A stretch of DNA of 64,000 nucleotides from Annona cherimola (GCA_030490835.1 CM059971.1:55910012-55974011); one strand, 5' to 3'; counted from the stretch's first letter, positions 44,947 to 58,693 are shown. Numbers and translations: made by a program. Notes: generated by a model not told the origin, from the letters alone.

Positions 44947-46620
44947 TCGCAATCTCACCGCGAGTGCACGGGTCGTAGATTGTAGTATATAAATTATTGA
45001 TCCACAAGGAATTCGAGATTATAAACTTTGCTTTTAAACGCTTCCGTGTCGAATATAAAGAGAATAAAGTAAATAAAATGGAATAAATAGTAGAAAAGTG
45101 GGAAGAGAAAATAAAATTTAAAATTAGAAGGATTAGTAGAAAATAAGGGTGCGAGTACCTAGGGTCTAGATTTTCACATGCATCTTTTGCAACGAGTAGT
45201 GACATAATTATTTAATCCAGATATTGTTTGTTAAATGAGAACAAACCCTAATTTATCCTTGCACATTCTCTTGAAATCTACAAGGTGCACCCTAATTTTT
45301 TTAACCATCTATTCTCATGGGATTAAGTTAATTGAATTCATTAAGTTTTGTAGCTGTTCATGGAATTCCTCAAGGTCATCATGTCTATTCTCATGGTCTT
45401 AGATTTTCAGTTTAATATCTTGATTATCCTATATTAGATTTTCACCTCTCGGTTCCATCACCTAATATATAGAATCATGCCAAAGTATGAGTCCATGTAC
45501 AAAGCAAACATTAAAATAACAAGATATTAAATTAATAACAATATCCATCATAAATAAATTAAAATTGCATACCATGCTACATTGTTAGCATGCTACATCA
45601 TAAACTCTAGATTTAGGGCTTAGCCGACCATGTTTAAGTCCAAAATAAAATTAAAATTTAAACTCATCTTAAATAAAGCAATTAAAATTAAAAAGAAAAA
45701 GAGATAGGAAAGCTTATTGGTTGAAAGTTCCGATGGTGTGTCGGCTGCTCCACGCAACTCGTCGGCCTGCATTTTGCGCGTGCTCTCCCCCTTGTCTTCA
45801 CCACTTGCTCTCTCTCTCTCTCTCCAAATTTCTAAGTGTCCTTTCACTCGTGCCCGCATCTCCTCATATATTGGTTTGAAATTGCGTAAATTAAGATTTG
45901 CGTAGATCCTCCGTCCTAAAGATCATCACGTCACCTAATTGGGTTTGCTTGAGGATTACTTACGCATCCTAATTGCTGATGGTTGGACATGTTAAAAAAA
46001 TAGACGCTTGGGATTAAGTGCATGGGCTATGGAAGCTTTAATAGGATGGTTAAAATCAGATCGGTCCAAAAAAAATTAGCGGTGGGATGCTTTCCTTGGA
46101 CAACTGAAATATTGGACGGTGCTGATTATTGAATTAACTTGGGGTGGTGGACAGCAAAAATTGCTGCTGATCGGTGCAATAAATGGACGGTTCTGATTGT
46201 TTGATGATTAAGGTGGACAACTAGGATGGATAGTGTACAACTTGCTGAAATTTTGAGATGCTTTGGACGGCTGAGATTAACATGATTTGGACGCTTGGGC
46301 AAACTTCAGCAGACGGTCTGGATCAAAATTTTTGGGCGCAATATGGACGGCTGGGATTAAATGAGCGGTGAAAAAATATGGTTTGGACGCTGATTTACTA
46401 ATGGCGGTGCTTGGTCAATTTCTGGCCGTTGATTAATTGCTGGAATTCGGACGGTGGAGATGGAAAAATCTGGGCCGTGGAATTTCTGGTTTCGCGTGAT
46501 GATTGGTGGGACGCACTGAAGATGGCTTTGATCAATTTTCTGGCCGTTGATTCCTAGACAGCTTGTGTATGATCAGGTGTACGTGATCTCGTGGGGCCCA
46601 TTTGCTGAAATTTATTTGTT
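44947..46620 (-). repeat. LTR-like segment interrupting the gag pseudogene
   Basis: Begins CGCAATCTCACCGCGAGTGC and ACGGGTCGTAGATTGTAGTA, then TTGATCCACAAGGAATTCGAG. This is the recurring plant LTR end (CGCAAGTGCACGGGTCG..ATCCACAGGGA), also seen in variant form at 4570 and 36910. The right part (46000-46560) has many variants of GGACGGCTGAGATTAA, a degenerate motif repeat. Its right edge is uncertain because the rest of gag is not found beyond it. No coding sequence is supported. Confidence 0.45.
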
Positions 46621-47104
46621 AACCTACATAAAAAATATTTAAATTATTAATTTATCAAAATAGGTGGACATATTAAAATTATTTAAAACCCAATTATTAC
46701 AATAATTTATATCAAATATAATCAAATAAAAAATGTAACTTGAACCCCAAAAGATTACAACAATTATTTAAATAATTCGAAATTAATATATAATACCCAA
46801 TTGTTGCAAAATCACATTTTAAAGCTGACTGCATTGAACCACTAAATGGGCGAGAAAGGTTCGAATGATGGTGGCTGCATTGTGGCAGTTTAGTACATTT
46901 GTCATGGAGTTTCATAATTTCTCCCTTTGGATGAGAGTTCATAATTTCTCTTCTTATAGTGGAGGTTTAAAAAAAGTTTCTTTCGATAATGTGAGGGTAT
47001 GCATGTGCTCTATTATAACATTAGATGTTATGATGCATATAAAAATATCCAAAAAAAAAAAAATTCCCATCTTCTCAACTTGTTCGACTAATTTATTACA
47101 ATGA
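46621..47104. other. No gene seen
   Basis: AT-rich DNA; the 76- and 79-codon frames show no family features. Confidence 0.5.
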
Positions 47105-47390
47105 TTACAATAAAAACTTTTTAAATTAAAAATTTTAAACTAAATTTTTTAATTTTTAATTATTTTTGCATATTTTTTATACAACTGTTGTACATTTCAA
47201 TTATTTCTACACAATTATCAACACAATTAACTTATATATTATAATAAAAAACTAATTTTTTTATTCTTTTTACTCTTTATTATTATCCTTATTACGACAC
47301 ATTATTTTCTATCAATTCAAAAATTTTTACACTAAAAATTTTTATCAAATTTTTTTTATCATTTCTAAAACAGTCCTTATTTGTTATTCT
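47105..47390. mobile_element. Diverged copy of the Tourist-like MITE, inverted
   Basis: It contains CATTTCAATTATTTCTACAC, ACAATTATCAACACAATTAAC and ACACATTATTTTCTATCAAT, the reverse complement of the MITE interior seen at 47662 and 48239. The inverted ends are decayed. Confidence 0.5.
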
Positions 47391-47661
47391 TTTTAAAATG
47401 CTTGATTAAGATATGAATTAAATTAGATTTGACATTAGTAAGATATTTTTAAATTTTTAATATAATTTTTGTTTTCTAATATGACTTTTTATATTTTTTT
47501 TTCAAATGGCTAGAAATAAAATTGTCGCTTTTTAAATCCGTCATTAGAACAAAATTTCCTTATTATCACTTCAAAGCGTAAAAAGTCATTAAAGTAAAGA
47601 GGTGCTTTGGAGCTGATTTTGCGTTACTAAAGTACTCCATTAAGTTAACCATAACACCATA

Positions 47662-48233
47662 GGAGTGTTTGTGAATGTATAAAACTTTTGATAAAAAGTT
47701 TTGGAGAGTAAAAGTTGTCAAATAATGTGATATGATAGAAGTAATGATGAGGAGTAAAGAGGAAAAAGTTAAAATAGATAAGTTAGTTACATGGATAGTT
47801 GTGTAGAAATGATTGAAAAGTAGAATAGTTGTATAGGAAAATGTGAAAAATTGATTAAAAAATATGATAATTATAGATAGTGAAAAGTTTTAGGGTGTGT
47901 TTGTTTAGGGCAAAAAAGTGTCAACTAAAACTTTTCAATATAAAACTTTTCACTCTCCATAATTACTCTATTTTTAAATATTTTTTCACATTTTTCTATA
48001 CAAACTACCCTACTTTTCAATCATTTCTACACAACTATCCATACAACGAACCTAACTATTTTAACTTTATTCTCTTTACTTTTCATCATTACTCCTATTA
48101 TATCACATCACTTTTTATTGATTTGACAACTTCTACTTCAGAAACTTTTCATCAAAAATTTTACCTTCAACCAAACACACTCTTATATTGAAAAATTTTA
48201 ACTTGACATTTTCTACTCATTGCCAAACACACC
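47662..48233. mobile_element. Tourist-like MITE, copy X (interrupted)
   Basis: Starts GGAGTGTTTG and ends CCAAACACACC. It is split at 47893 by another member of the family (47894-48182) and resumes with TATTGAAAAATTTTAACTTG, exactly as the uninterrupted copy at 48239-48500 reads. Confidence 0.8.
47894..48182. mobile_element. Tourist-like MITE, copy Y, nested in copy X
   Basis: 289 bp with ends GGGTGTGTTTG and CCAAACACACTC, in the opposite orientation to X. TTA flanks it on both sides (47891-47893 and 48183-48185). Copy Z supplies the empty site (one TTA), so the duplication is directly visible. This fixes the family as PIF/Harbinger-type. Confidence 0.85.
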
Positions 48234-48238
48234 TTATA

Positions 48239-48500
48239 GGAGTGTTTGATAAAAAGTTTTGGAAAGTAAAAATTGTCAAGTAATGTGATATGATAGGAGT
48301 AATGATGAAGAATAAAGAGGATAAAGTTAAAATAGATAGGTTAGTTATGTAGATAATTGTGTAGAAATGATTGAAAAGTAAAGTAGTTGTATAGAAAAAT
48401 ATGAAAAAATTGATTAAAAAATATGATAATTATAGATAGTAAAAAGTCTTATATTGAAAAATTTTAACTTGATATTTTCTGTTCATTACCAAACACACCC
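48239..48500. mobile_element. Tourist-like MITE, copy Z
   Basis: 262 bp, GGAGTGTTTG to CCAAACACACCC. It lies immediately after copy X and in the same orientation, and serves as the uninterrupted reference for X. Confidence 0.8.
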
Positions 48501-48559
48501 TGTATATCGTTACTACAAAACCTGTCTCTTTTTTTTTTTTTTTAAATTTTTTTTAACCA

Positions 48560-48917
48560 GTACATTTTCGAATTTCGTCACCACAAGTCAAAATTCAAAT
48601 AAACGAAAATGCAACTAGAATGGTTCCACACCAAACGCGTACAGGTTTTGAACGGACTCGGCGTCAGTTAATCCAAAACACGCCTCAATGATTTTCCGAC
48701 GGAAGCCGTAGTCAGAGAAATCGGCTTTCGTCCAATCGCAGACTTTCTTCCTATCTTGCCCAAAACCTTTTTGACCTTTTGTCCGACTGCCCTTCAGAGA
48801 AACAAGAATTTCCGCCAGGCCGCATTGGAAGATGAAGTCGCAATTTCTATTTTACGTGATCGAAGCGCCTGCAGAAGTCCGACTCTTCTCCCTCGTTCAT
48901 ACGTCCGGGTAAATTCT
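48560..48917 (+). promoter_or_regulatory. Probable NIAP promoter and first untranslated exon
   Basis: After the MITE cluster the DNA becomes GC-richer with CG dinucleotides (48590-48910), unlike its surroundings, and ends in donor-like sites CCGG|GTAAAT (48909) or TTCT|GTAAGA (48918). A pyrimidine-rich leader (48740-48900) is consistent with a transcription start. No clear TATA box is seen. The exon limits are inferred. Confidence 0.35.
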
Positions 48918-49768
48918 GTAAGAAAGTGAGATCCCAATTCCCTGATGTTTTCTCCGTTTTCTTTGGCTTGATTACGCATTGAATATATGCTCGTTTCTTA
49001 GCTTTGAAGAAATTTCCGTGCACCAAACGGCCTCATTTTCGTTTAATTACAATTTTAGCGTCTTCTTGCTCCTTGATTTTGCTTTCCTTGAATTCTTTCC
49101 TCTCTCCCTTTCAATTTTCTTGTTTTCTGCTCTATCTTGTCTAATGATTACATAATTACTTCTTTCTTGTAAATATACGAATGCTGATGACGTTGATGAC
49201 ATAGATATCTATGTGTTTGCTACTTCCGTAGATCGCATCCCAGAAATTTGTGGTATTCCAGTCTCTACTTCGCATGAGGGTTTCTCTGGCTGCGTGGGCA
49301 TCCAAATATGTCATTGCTCTCCAGCTTTTGATTCCAATCGACGTCTTGAATCCCAGGTTGTGGCATCCATTTGGCATTCCATAAAAATTTCAAAATTGGA
49401 AACATTGTCTAACTGTGATTATGGGAGGCAGTCTGCAGCATTTTACATAACCTAAGCTACATGGCTTTTAGATGCTATGCACCTAACATAGCCTTCGCGC
49501 TGTGCCGTGCATACCATGTAATCCGTATCTGAAAACTGATTAACAAGCACTATATTCTACCCGTTAAGCACAGTGTACACAACTTGTTTGTTTTGACGTA
49601 AAAGGAGTGAGAAATTCTTTCCTGCACCTTTTGCGTTCATGTTACGCACGTAAGGCATTTAATTGCTACTTAGACTTCTGGATTGAGCTTATACTATCCA
49701 AGTTGAAATCATCCTGTTCCTCATGATCCTTTCTCTGTGGTTAAGTGTCCATATTTTTGTATAACATA

Positions 49769-50024
49769 GGGCATACTTGATAGTGACAAAAAATGAGGAG
49801 AAAATTGTAGGAAAATTTTTGAAAAAAAATGAGAAAGTGATTTGATATGATAGAGCAATTAGTAAGAGTAAATAGAGTAAGGATAAAGCATATATGGTTG
49901 TTTTATGGGAAAATGTGAAATAATGATCAGAAATACAAGTAATAATTAAACAAAGGGCTATCGGGTAATTAATATGTCAAATTAAGCAAAGAAAGTGGGG
50001 AATATTTAATTACCAAACGGATTC
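49769..50024. mobile_element. Diverged MITE of the local family in the NIAP leader intron
   Basis: Begins GGGCATACTTGATAGTG, contains GTGATTTGATATGATAGAGCA and GGGAAAATGTGAAATAATGA (quoted in part), and ends TACCAAACGGATTCATAG. Sequence and inverted ends have drifted from the MITEs upstream. Confidence 0.45.
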
Positions 50025-50477
50025 ATAGTATATTTCTCACAGTCATCATGTTTTCTTGTCTTTATTTCATTTGTGTATGGTCTCTTTTTCTAGATCATAC
50101 TTAGTTTTTGCTTTTTATTTACATTTGCTTTCCCCCTCCTTTTATGCTAAAAATACCTTTCACTAAAATAAGAGCTCTTGTATTTTGGTGTTCTAAAATG
50201 TTACCACATTTCACCAAAAATTATTGATATTCTCTATAATTCTTGTGAAATAATATGCAACAAGAAGTATCATTCTGTTTTGGTGTTTTTAGATTTTGTT
50301 TGTGTATTTAGTATTTCTTTCTTAGTGACTCTTTACCTTCACTTTGTTTTTTCTCTATTATTTTAACAGCATTTGCTTGCGTGCACTGTTCCAATTTTTC
50401 ATTATTATGATTCACATCATGTTGTTCTACTTATCTTGCAAATTATCTTATCTTTTTTTGTGTATTTCATTTTGCAG

Positions 50478-50687
50478 ATTTATTTCTTTCATGATTTTAT
50501 AGTGGGAGGATTTGTACGGGATATAACCAACAGAAGAAATTTTGATGCCTAAAAATTAGTAAAGGACAGTTTCATTCCCGCTGCATGAGAGGAGCTGAAA
50601 GAGCGCATTTGGAAAATGCTCATACAATCCATCTAGAAAACTTTGGTGAATTGGAATTAATGTTCCATGGTTTCCACTGAGCAAAAG
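50478..50687 (+). other. NIAP 5' untranslated exon with upstream ORFs
   Basis: Preceded by TTTTGCAG (acceptor, 50470-50477) and followed by CAAAAG|GTATGC (donor, 50688). It holds at least four short upstream ORFs that start and stop within it: near 50489 (ATGATTTTATAG), at 50544 (ATGCCTAAAAATTAG), a 17-codon one at 50585, and one near 50661 (MFHGFH). An ATG at 50667 reads seven codons in frame into the main start. Confidence 0.55.
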
Positions 50688-50998
50688 GTATGCCATTACA
50701 GTTGCAGTAGAATACTGTTTTGCTCAGTATTTTTTAAAACTTTTCTTATTTATTCCATATTGTCAATCAAATCTTCATTTTCCCTAAGTTTTGAATATGG
50801 AGGAGATCTTTCCTGGTTGTCAGGTCAGACAATCCTCCTTGCTGGCTTGGTTGTGGCATTTCTTCTGTGTTCTTATGGATCACAGATATTCCTGAAGATA
50901 TTTTCATCGGTTTCAACAGATAGTATCCTGCTTTCTTGTGTGGTTGCAGCATGTTCATTGCTTTAAGTTTTTTGGTTTTATTTTCCTTTATGTTATAG

Positions 50999-51267
50999 AT
51001 GGAAGATGGGGGCTCTACATATACTCTGGACGAGGCACTCATCACCATGGGGTTTGGAAATTTCCAAGCCCTGGTGCTTGCATATGCTGGGATGGGGTGG
51101 GTGTCAGAAGCAATGGAGATGATGCTTCTTTCTTTTGTTGGACCAGCTGTTCAGTTGGAGTGGAACCTCTCTTCTCATGAAGAGAGTCTAATCACTAGTG
51201 CGGTATTTGTTGGTATGCTAGTGGGAGCATACTCATGGGGCATAGTTTCGGATAACTATGGACGGAG
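50999..51267 (+). CDS. NIAP: NIAP coding exon 1 (residues 1-89)
   Basis: ATG lies directly after the acceptor TTATAG. It encodes the N-terminal tail, helix 1 ([17 protein letters not shown]), helix 2 and most of motif A ([10 protein letters not shown]). The donor is CGGAG|GTTGGC, leaving two bases of an Arg codon that the first G of exon 2 completes. An in-frame ATG seven codons upstream in the preceding exon (50667) is an alternative start. Confidence 0.9.
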
Positions 51268-54200
51268 GTTGGCGATTCTCTTTCTAAATATCTTCAGAAG
51301 ATCTCGTCATATAGTCCATAATCTTTATTTTGCTCCACCTACCTCATTCTATAATCACCATGATTGATTTGCTTGTATCGTTTTTGTCATTTTGTAACTA
51401 TTGTGCCATACTTACTAGTATAATCTCTAAAAGTTCCAGACTAGCTGTTGTTCTTTTCTTTTTAAAGAGAAAATTTAAATTTTGTGCCTCAATGCTTGTG
51501 CCTCATATTTATCTTTGTAGATAACTTTTGCTTATCGAGATTTGCATTCTTGGTGTCCTCCAAACTTGATAGCAGTGCTATTGGGTTCAAAAGATCATAT
51601 TCAAATGATATGGATTTGTGGTTGAATTATATTGGAGTTTCTGTAGTTTGGAGTTGGGGCAGTGGGGGGATTGAATCCAGTTCAAGTGATAGTCCATCCT
51701 AATGGTTGGCTTTGGCTCCAAAACAGTCCAAATATATGTATTTCATTTTATATCGTATCTATCGGATACCTTCGTCCACTTAGATGATGCCAAGTCATAG
51801 CAGTAGACAAACTTTAAGCAGCTAAAGCATTAAAAACAGAAAATGACTTTCTATTATGGAATGAGGAAAAGAAGTGGGGAAAAAAAGAATGCAGAAAAAT
51901 GAGGTAAATGCGTGAGATCTGTATGATGCCATGTAGGGTGATGATTAGAAATATGTTCACTGAAAACAATGAAGTTGTGGTTTTTTTTTTTATTTTTTAT
52001 TGTAACAAGAGATGGGACAAAGAGATTGAGAATATAAGCAATAATGTGGAAAAGTAGAGCTTTAAAGCAGTTAAGATTTGAAGTCACGCTAGGAGTGCAA
52101 AAGGGCCGGAAAAGGGTGGGACCCCCTCCTCTCCCCAGAAGCCCTATCCAAGTCCAACTAGTTGGGTTTAGCTGTGTGAATCAAATATGATTTGTCTACT
52201 AGGTTTTTATTTGTTCTATCAGGACTATAAACAACTGCGGTTTGCTTGTAATGTATGTTTTAGCCGTACCTGTTTGCTACAATTCAGGTTGTTTCAGTTT
52301 GATGGTTTTGTGAGGTGCACTGTATGCCCAATATAATAACATATATGCATCATCCTGTGCATAATATAATAGATATACGCATCATCCTGTATAAAATCAA
52401 GCGGGTTTCACTTTTATGGTTTTTTGGGACGCATTATATTGGCTATATTTTGTACGACATTATGGCCAATTCCAATGTCAATTTCATAATGTGAAATTAA
52501 ATTCAGGCATGTGGACTTCAAGTGAATGTTTTAGATGTTTGTGATCATGCTACAATGTGAATTGCCATTCAAATGGTCAATTTTAGATCCATGCTGATTC
52601 ATAGGATAAATCTAATTCATTCATCATTTTGTATCACTTATGTAATTATAATTCAAAAAATTATCTTAATATAAAATCGACATAGATCACAAATAAAGAT
52701 ATAATTTTGCTGTTTGCATATTCACTCTCAAGGAAGATGAATTTTTTTAGTCCACTTAAGTCTTCAATTGAGATAAAATTCTGAATCTTCTCCAAATTTT
52801 GCTTAGCATGATAAATGGAATAGATTGAACCTACATATCATTGTTAGCCTAAAATGGACAATTTGACATGAAAAATTCCACAGAATCACTTCCCTTAATG
52901 TGTACAATTTAACCTGCTTGCTATTGATGGATAAGTTGTTTATGAGGTTTATACTAATGTAAATGTTGCCTGTCTTCCTTTACCTCTATTCCCAGCTATC
53001 ATAGAAATTTTCTGTATGAAAAATGTTATAAATATAACTTAGTTTATTTGATGCTATTGTATCTATGGATAAATTTTTTATGTGTATGCTGATGTAAATA
53101 CTGTTTGTCTTCTGTCATATCTATTTCCAGGAAGGGCTTCCTTATTACAGCAATAATTACCAGTGGAGCTGGTTTTCTAAGTGCTTTTGCTCCCAACTAT
53201 ATTTCACTGCTTGTTCTCCGTTGTTTGGTTGGCGTTGGATTAGGAGGTGGCCATGTTCTTTTATCATGGTTTTTAGAGTTTGTTCCTGCTCCTAATAGGG
53301 GTACTTGGATGGTCATTTTTTCGGCATTTTGGACTGTTGGTACAGTTTTGGAGGCTTCATTGGCCTGGGTATGGTCCTTATCATTCCATATAGTTTCATG
53401 CGCTTCTATTGTCTTACAACATTTTTTTTTATTTTGTATAACATGATCTCTTCTGTCTTGAGTTGTTTATGCCGTGCTGAGATTGGGAATCTAAGGTTTG
53501 CATTTTTTGTTTATATGAATTTATTCTTATGTACCCATCAGCATTCTACTGGCCTGCATGTTGAGTTAAGACTGATGCCTCTGTGCTGATATGGGGCAAG
53601 TCTTCTGGCAAGTTGATTATTGTCGTAGTTCTTTTTTTTTTTTTTTGTTTCTCCAACCATATCACTAGTGTCACTGTTTATCATGTTTCATTGACCTCTT
53701 CCCATATCATCTAACCAATCACATAGGTTAGCATTACTTGCTTTATCATGGTACCAAAACTTCGCTTAATTTGAATCTTGGATGGGACTCATTTGATGAA
53801 ATATATATATTCATGTGTAATTATGAAAAACACTTTGATCCATTATTAATGCATTAAAATGTTATAGTAATTTATAAAATTATTTATCCGCATAGTAATG
53901 ATATTTTAGATGGTCGAAATATTTTATTAAAAATTCTAAAATTGATATATAAATCAAAGAATTTTATTATGTTGATTTTATGCCTTTTATAGATGGAGGC
54001 CATGCACAAATTTGAATTTGATAAAACTTGGTATCTGAATAAAAAAATAATACTAAATGTAACAAGTGGAGTGGATAAGTTCATTTTATCATGGTGCACC
54101 TTAACTAGGGTGCAACCTGGTGCACCTTAGTGTATCCCTTTATCTTGTAATCTTTTTCTTAAATTTATCACATTATTTATGGTTAATTATTATCTAAGTT

Positions 54201-57200
54201 AATTTTTAAATAATAATTTTGTAATAATTGATGTGTATGTTTGATATAGATGGGATTTTATACTATATGAGTACAGACAATAAAAAAAATTTCAAAATTG
54301 ACCCGAATTTTCAACCTAGATTGCTAACTCAAGACCAACCTGAACTTGATTCCATTTTTAAAATATAGGGTGAGGGCTAAGTTGACCTTGTCTTGACCCA
54401 GTATAATATGAAGGATTGGGCATGAGGTTTTCCAAATTGGATTAGAGTCAGGTTCACTTCAACCTAGTATGACTTGGCCTGATTTGCACTCCCAATCTAG
54501 GGGATGCCATCTCCTTACTAGGTCCTGCCTCGAACTCATTCCCCTGCTAAACTTGCATCAATAGCTTATCATCTAAAAACAACATAAGATAGATGGTGAG
54601 TCTGAGAAAGCTTAGTAAATGGGAAAACCTAGATAAATCAGTCTCAAATAAGAAAGCTGAAAAGCAAATATCAAATCATGTTCTCTCATGAAAATGCTCA
54701 AACTCATGTCCATGCTCATAGTGTCACATCAGCCTCAATCACATCCATATGAAAGCATGTCTAGCCATAGCCCATAATCAATGCCCCTTAGGCAGAAATT
54801 GATCTACAACACCATAGATTTGTGCAGCCAATTCAACCTCTTAGGCACTTGTTGCTGGCATGTTGATCCAAGGCTCCTCACATATGGTCTGTGTCAACAC
54901 CGTGGACTAGGGTATCAAGTCACCATCGAACCCACCAAGGGGACATGATGCTACATCTAGTCTCTCAAATGTTCCATCTCCTACGTATTACTATTACACA
55001 CCATATCATGCAAGGGCAAAATCCCCAGAATCTGGATCTGAACAAATCCAGGTGTAAAACATCCCAAATCATTGCGGAGTCATGTTGAAATCATCAAGTC
55101 TGGCCCTATAGCAAAACCTCCCAAAATTCAAACACAAATTACTCTAACCTGGAATAACCCACAATACAAATTCATCAACAGTGCCTGTAAATACATGATG
55201 TCTGCCAATGTCCATCTCAAAGCTAAGGAAAATCCTGAAGAAATGAACTTACTTGCCTCAACCTACCTCTCCTGATGTCCTAATCTCTAAACCCTTGATA
55301 ACTCCTTTCTCCTAAACCTCCAAATATCCAAGTCTCTGAGAATCTCTTGTTCCCATGCCTGAAATCCATTAGCATTAGCCTCTCCTAATCTCCCCCTTTC
55401 ATCTCTTGGCTCACCTGATTGAGCTGGGCAACCTTGCTGGACATTGGGGTACCCCTTGGTGGACTCCTTAGGCAACTGAAATGTTGATTGAGCTAGCGAC
55501 CGTGGTTTCTTGGCTGGCTGGGTTGTGTACTGATTGATCTAGGTGAAAACTTACCTTGCTGCAAATTTTTTGGAATACCTTAGTCGACTCAAACAAGATG
55601 TCGATCAAGCCAGTGACTGAGGTGGCTAACAGGCTGAGCCGAAGTTTCAATCAAGCCTGCTGGAACTTTGCAACTTCTTGTTCCAGATTTCAATCTTTCC
55701 TAAATCAACATGGGCCATTCTCATACTTCAAATATACCATTAGCTCATTTTACACATGATCCAACTAATCAAAGTGGTTCTATTCCAACACTCCAAATGG
55801 CCTTAATCCACAATTCTTTGAACTTAGCAATTCCAAACACTCAAAAACCTATCACACCATGGGTCAAAAATACTCCGTCCATCCCTCACAAGCATTATGT
55901 AAGCACACCACGCACATGCCTAGAACTTCATTCAAGCCATCATCCACCTCTATAAAGGCTAAACACAATGTCACAACAACTCATTATGCCAAATCACCAC
56001 AATCACTACCAATGGCCAAACAAACACCTCAGACACATCATAATTTACCTTTGAAATCTATCATGCATAAGAAACATGCGATCAATGATTTTGGCTTCCA
56101 AACACATGATTAACCAAAACCAGTCATCATAGGCAAACAAGTATAAAACCTTTCAAGGTTGTTTCTATTTTGGTTCTTTTATGCCCAAAATCCATTATTA
56201 TACTTAAAAATTGTAAACTGTAGCATTCACACTAATCTAACACATCACACTAAATTACTCATGCATAAGAAATATGTGATTTCACCCTTTATCAAAGGTC
56301 CTGGCTCTGCCACTGCTCAAAACACATGTATAGCCCAATTCCATTCATCATAGGCAAACAAGTACAAAACCTTTCAAGGCTGTTTCTACATATAATCATA
56401 GTGGCATGATTGTTAAAGCACTTGGGGGTGCTACATTTAGTCATAGATTAGTAATTATGATTAGTTCATCTTACACACTTTTTGGATTTTGGCCATTTAA
56501 TTACTTAATTTGGGATTTATTTAACCATTATACTTACAATATTTTAATATATCAACTCTATGTATGGTTTATAGTGTTTTTTTTATTTTAAATATTTGAT
56601 TTATGATTTTGTTTATTACAACTTAAGTTTGATTTTTAGATATGCGTAATTATTAGGATTGGGAACTCACCCAACAATTATTTCTTTTTTGCAGATCGTC
56701 ATGCCCAATTTGGGATGGAGATGGTTGCTTGCGCTGTCTGCTCTTCCTTCTTCAATTTTGCTTCTTTTTTATGGTGTTTCACCTGAGTCTCCTAGGTACC
56801 TTTGTATGAAAGGCAGGGTAATTGATGCAGTCCATGTTTTGGAACAAATTGCAAGAATAAACAAAGCAAATCTACCTCCTGGCTTACTTGTTTGCAGTCA
56901 AAATATTGAACTGGACGAAAATAATAGTCCTGCTGATGATACTGCACAATTACTGCCTGAAGAAAGACGTGGTCCTGTCATTTCCATGGATAGTGAAGTT
57001 GAAAGGGGATGCTTCAGATTACTTTTTACATTGTTCTCGCCAAAATTAGTCAGAGCAACCCTCCTTCTATGGGCTGTATTTTTTGGTAATGCATTTTCGT
57101 ATTATGGTCTTGTCTTGCTGACTTCTCAGTTAAGTGGTGAAGATGGTAAATGTAATTCAGCTTCTGTGGATGGGGAAATCTCTGAGAATGGCAACCTTTA

Positions 57201-58693
57201 CAGAGATGTTTTAATAACCAGCTTTGCAGGTACATTCTCGAGAACACTAAACATACATGTATACATGCATATGCATTTATGTAGGGCCTTGGTCATATGC
57301 AACTAGTTGCATACTATATGCAGCCCTTTTCTTTTTTATTAATTTTTTTAAAAAAATGTCCAAGAGCCTTATTTGAAAAATGTGTAAATAAACCTAATAA
57401 AATTGTTTGATTTTCATATTTTTATTAATTTTTTAGAAAGGTCTCCATGTGCCTTATTTGAAAATTGTGTAAATAAACGTAATAAAATTGTTTGATTTTA
57501 ATATCAATTTCAAAGCTTTATTTTCAACATCTAAACCAATTAAAACATAATTTTTGTGTGGACAAATGATTCTGAAAATTATTATTATATTCAAATGCAT
57601 TTGTATAGATCTAGGCAGTTTTCCTAATTTGCACATGAATATATAAATTCCTAAGCAAGTTTGACTGCCCACACACAACTCCAATAGTGATGAGTTCCTT
57701 GTCATATGATAAAATGATGGTATTGAACAGTGTTAGGGTTGGTATTTGATTTTATCATCAAAATGTTCCCCATTAATGGTAGGGGTGCAACTCAGTATGG
57801 GTAGATCCAAAATCAACCCAAAAAAAAAAAAAAAAAAAAAATTAAGTCAGTGTGGTAGTGGTTTTAAGATTTTGAATTTTTTAATGTTGGGTCTATCCCA
57901 AACCAGATTACAATTTGGTTTGGTTTGGGTTGAAGAAAATTTGAACGGATAACCAGAACTGAATTATCAATCCAATAACCCACATAATAAATTCAAATAT
58001 TTTAACCCAAAAATAATTCAACAAACATTTTGTTATCTCTTAACTTGAAATTTTACGGTGAGTAAGAAACTTCAGAAGTTTATTACAATGCTTGTCATGG
58101 TTAAATAATTTAAATTCTTGTCTTATCATTAATAAATGCAAATTAGTCACTAAATGGACAAGATTGAAATAATATTTGAAGATTTTTTAGTGCAATGGTA
58201 TTAGTAGTGATTTGTTTTTTTGATAGTTTAATAGTGAGTTGTTGGTATGTATTTTCATTGGTTATTTAATTATTTTATACTTTTTAGCTAACTATTCATA
58301 TGATAAATTATGTAATAAAAAATAAAGGTATTTATTTTCTAAATAGAATAATAAATTTATAAGGGTTGTCTGTCGAATTGCTAACCCCTATTACTAATCT
58401 GTTTTCAACCTGAATTACTAAATTCCTGAATTGTTTCAAACTTGGCTATGGTTTGGTATCGGTGGATTCTATTAAATTCAGATTAAGATCGGGTAGACAT
58501 CAACTTGATCCAAATTGACTCAAGTCGCACCCCTATCTATGATGTTTTACAAAAAACTTCGGCGTATCCCAGGTTACATTGAGGGGAGACCCTTAAATAA
58601 ATTATTAGATATATTTTCATTGATCAAGATGGGCTCAAACCAAGAGGTTCTACATAACTTGGTGGAACTGGTTTCTTTGAATTGGAGCTTGTC

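Noticed and set aside
55287..56113. Several 60-84 codon frames in NIAP intron 2
   Set aside because: They lie in LTR-like sequence inside an intron, with no family resemblance.
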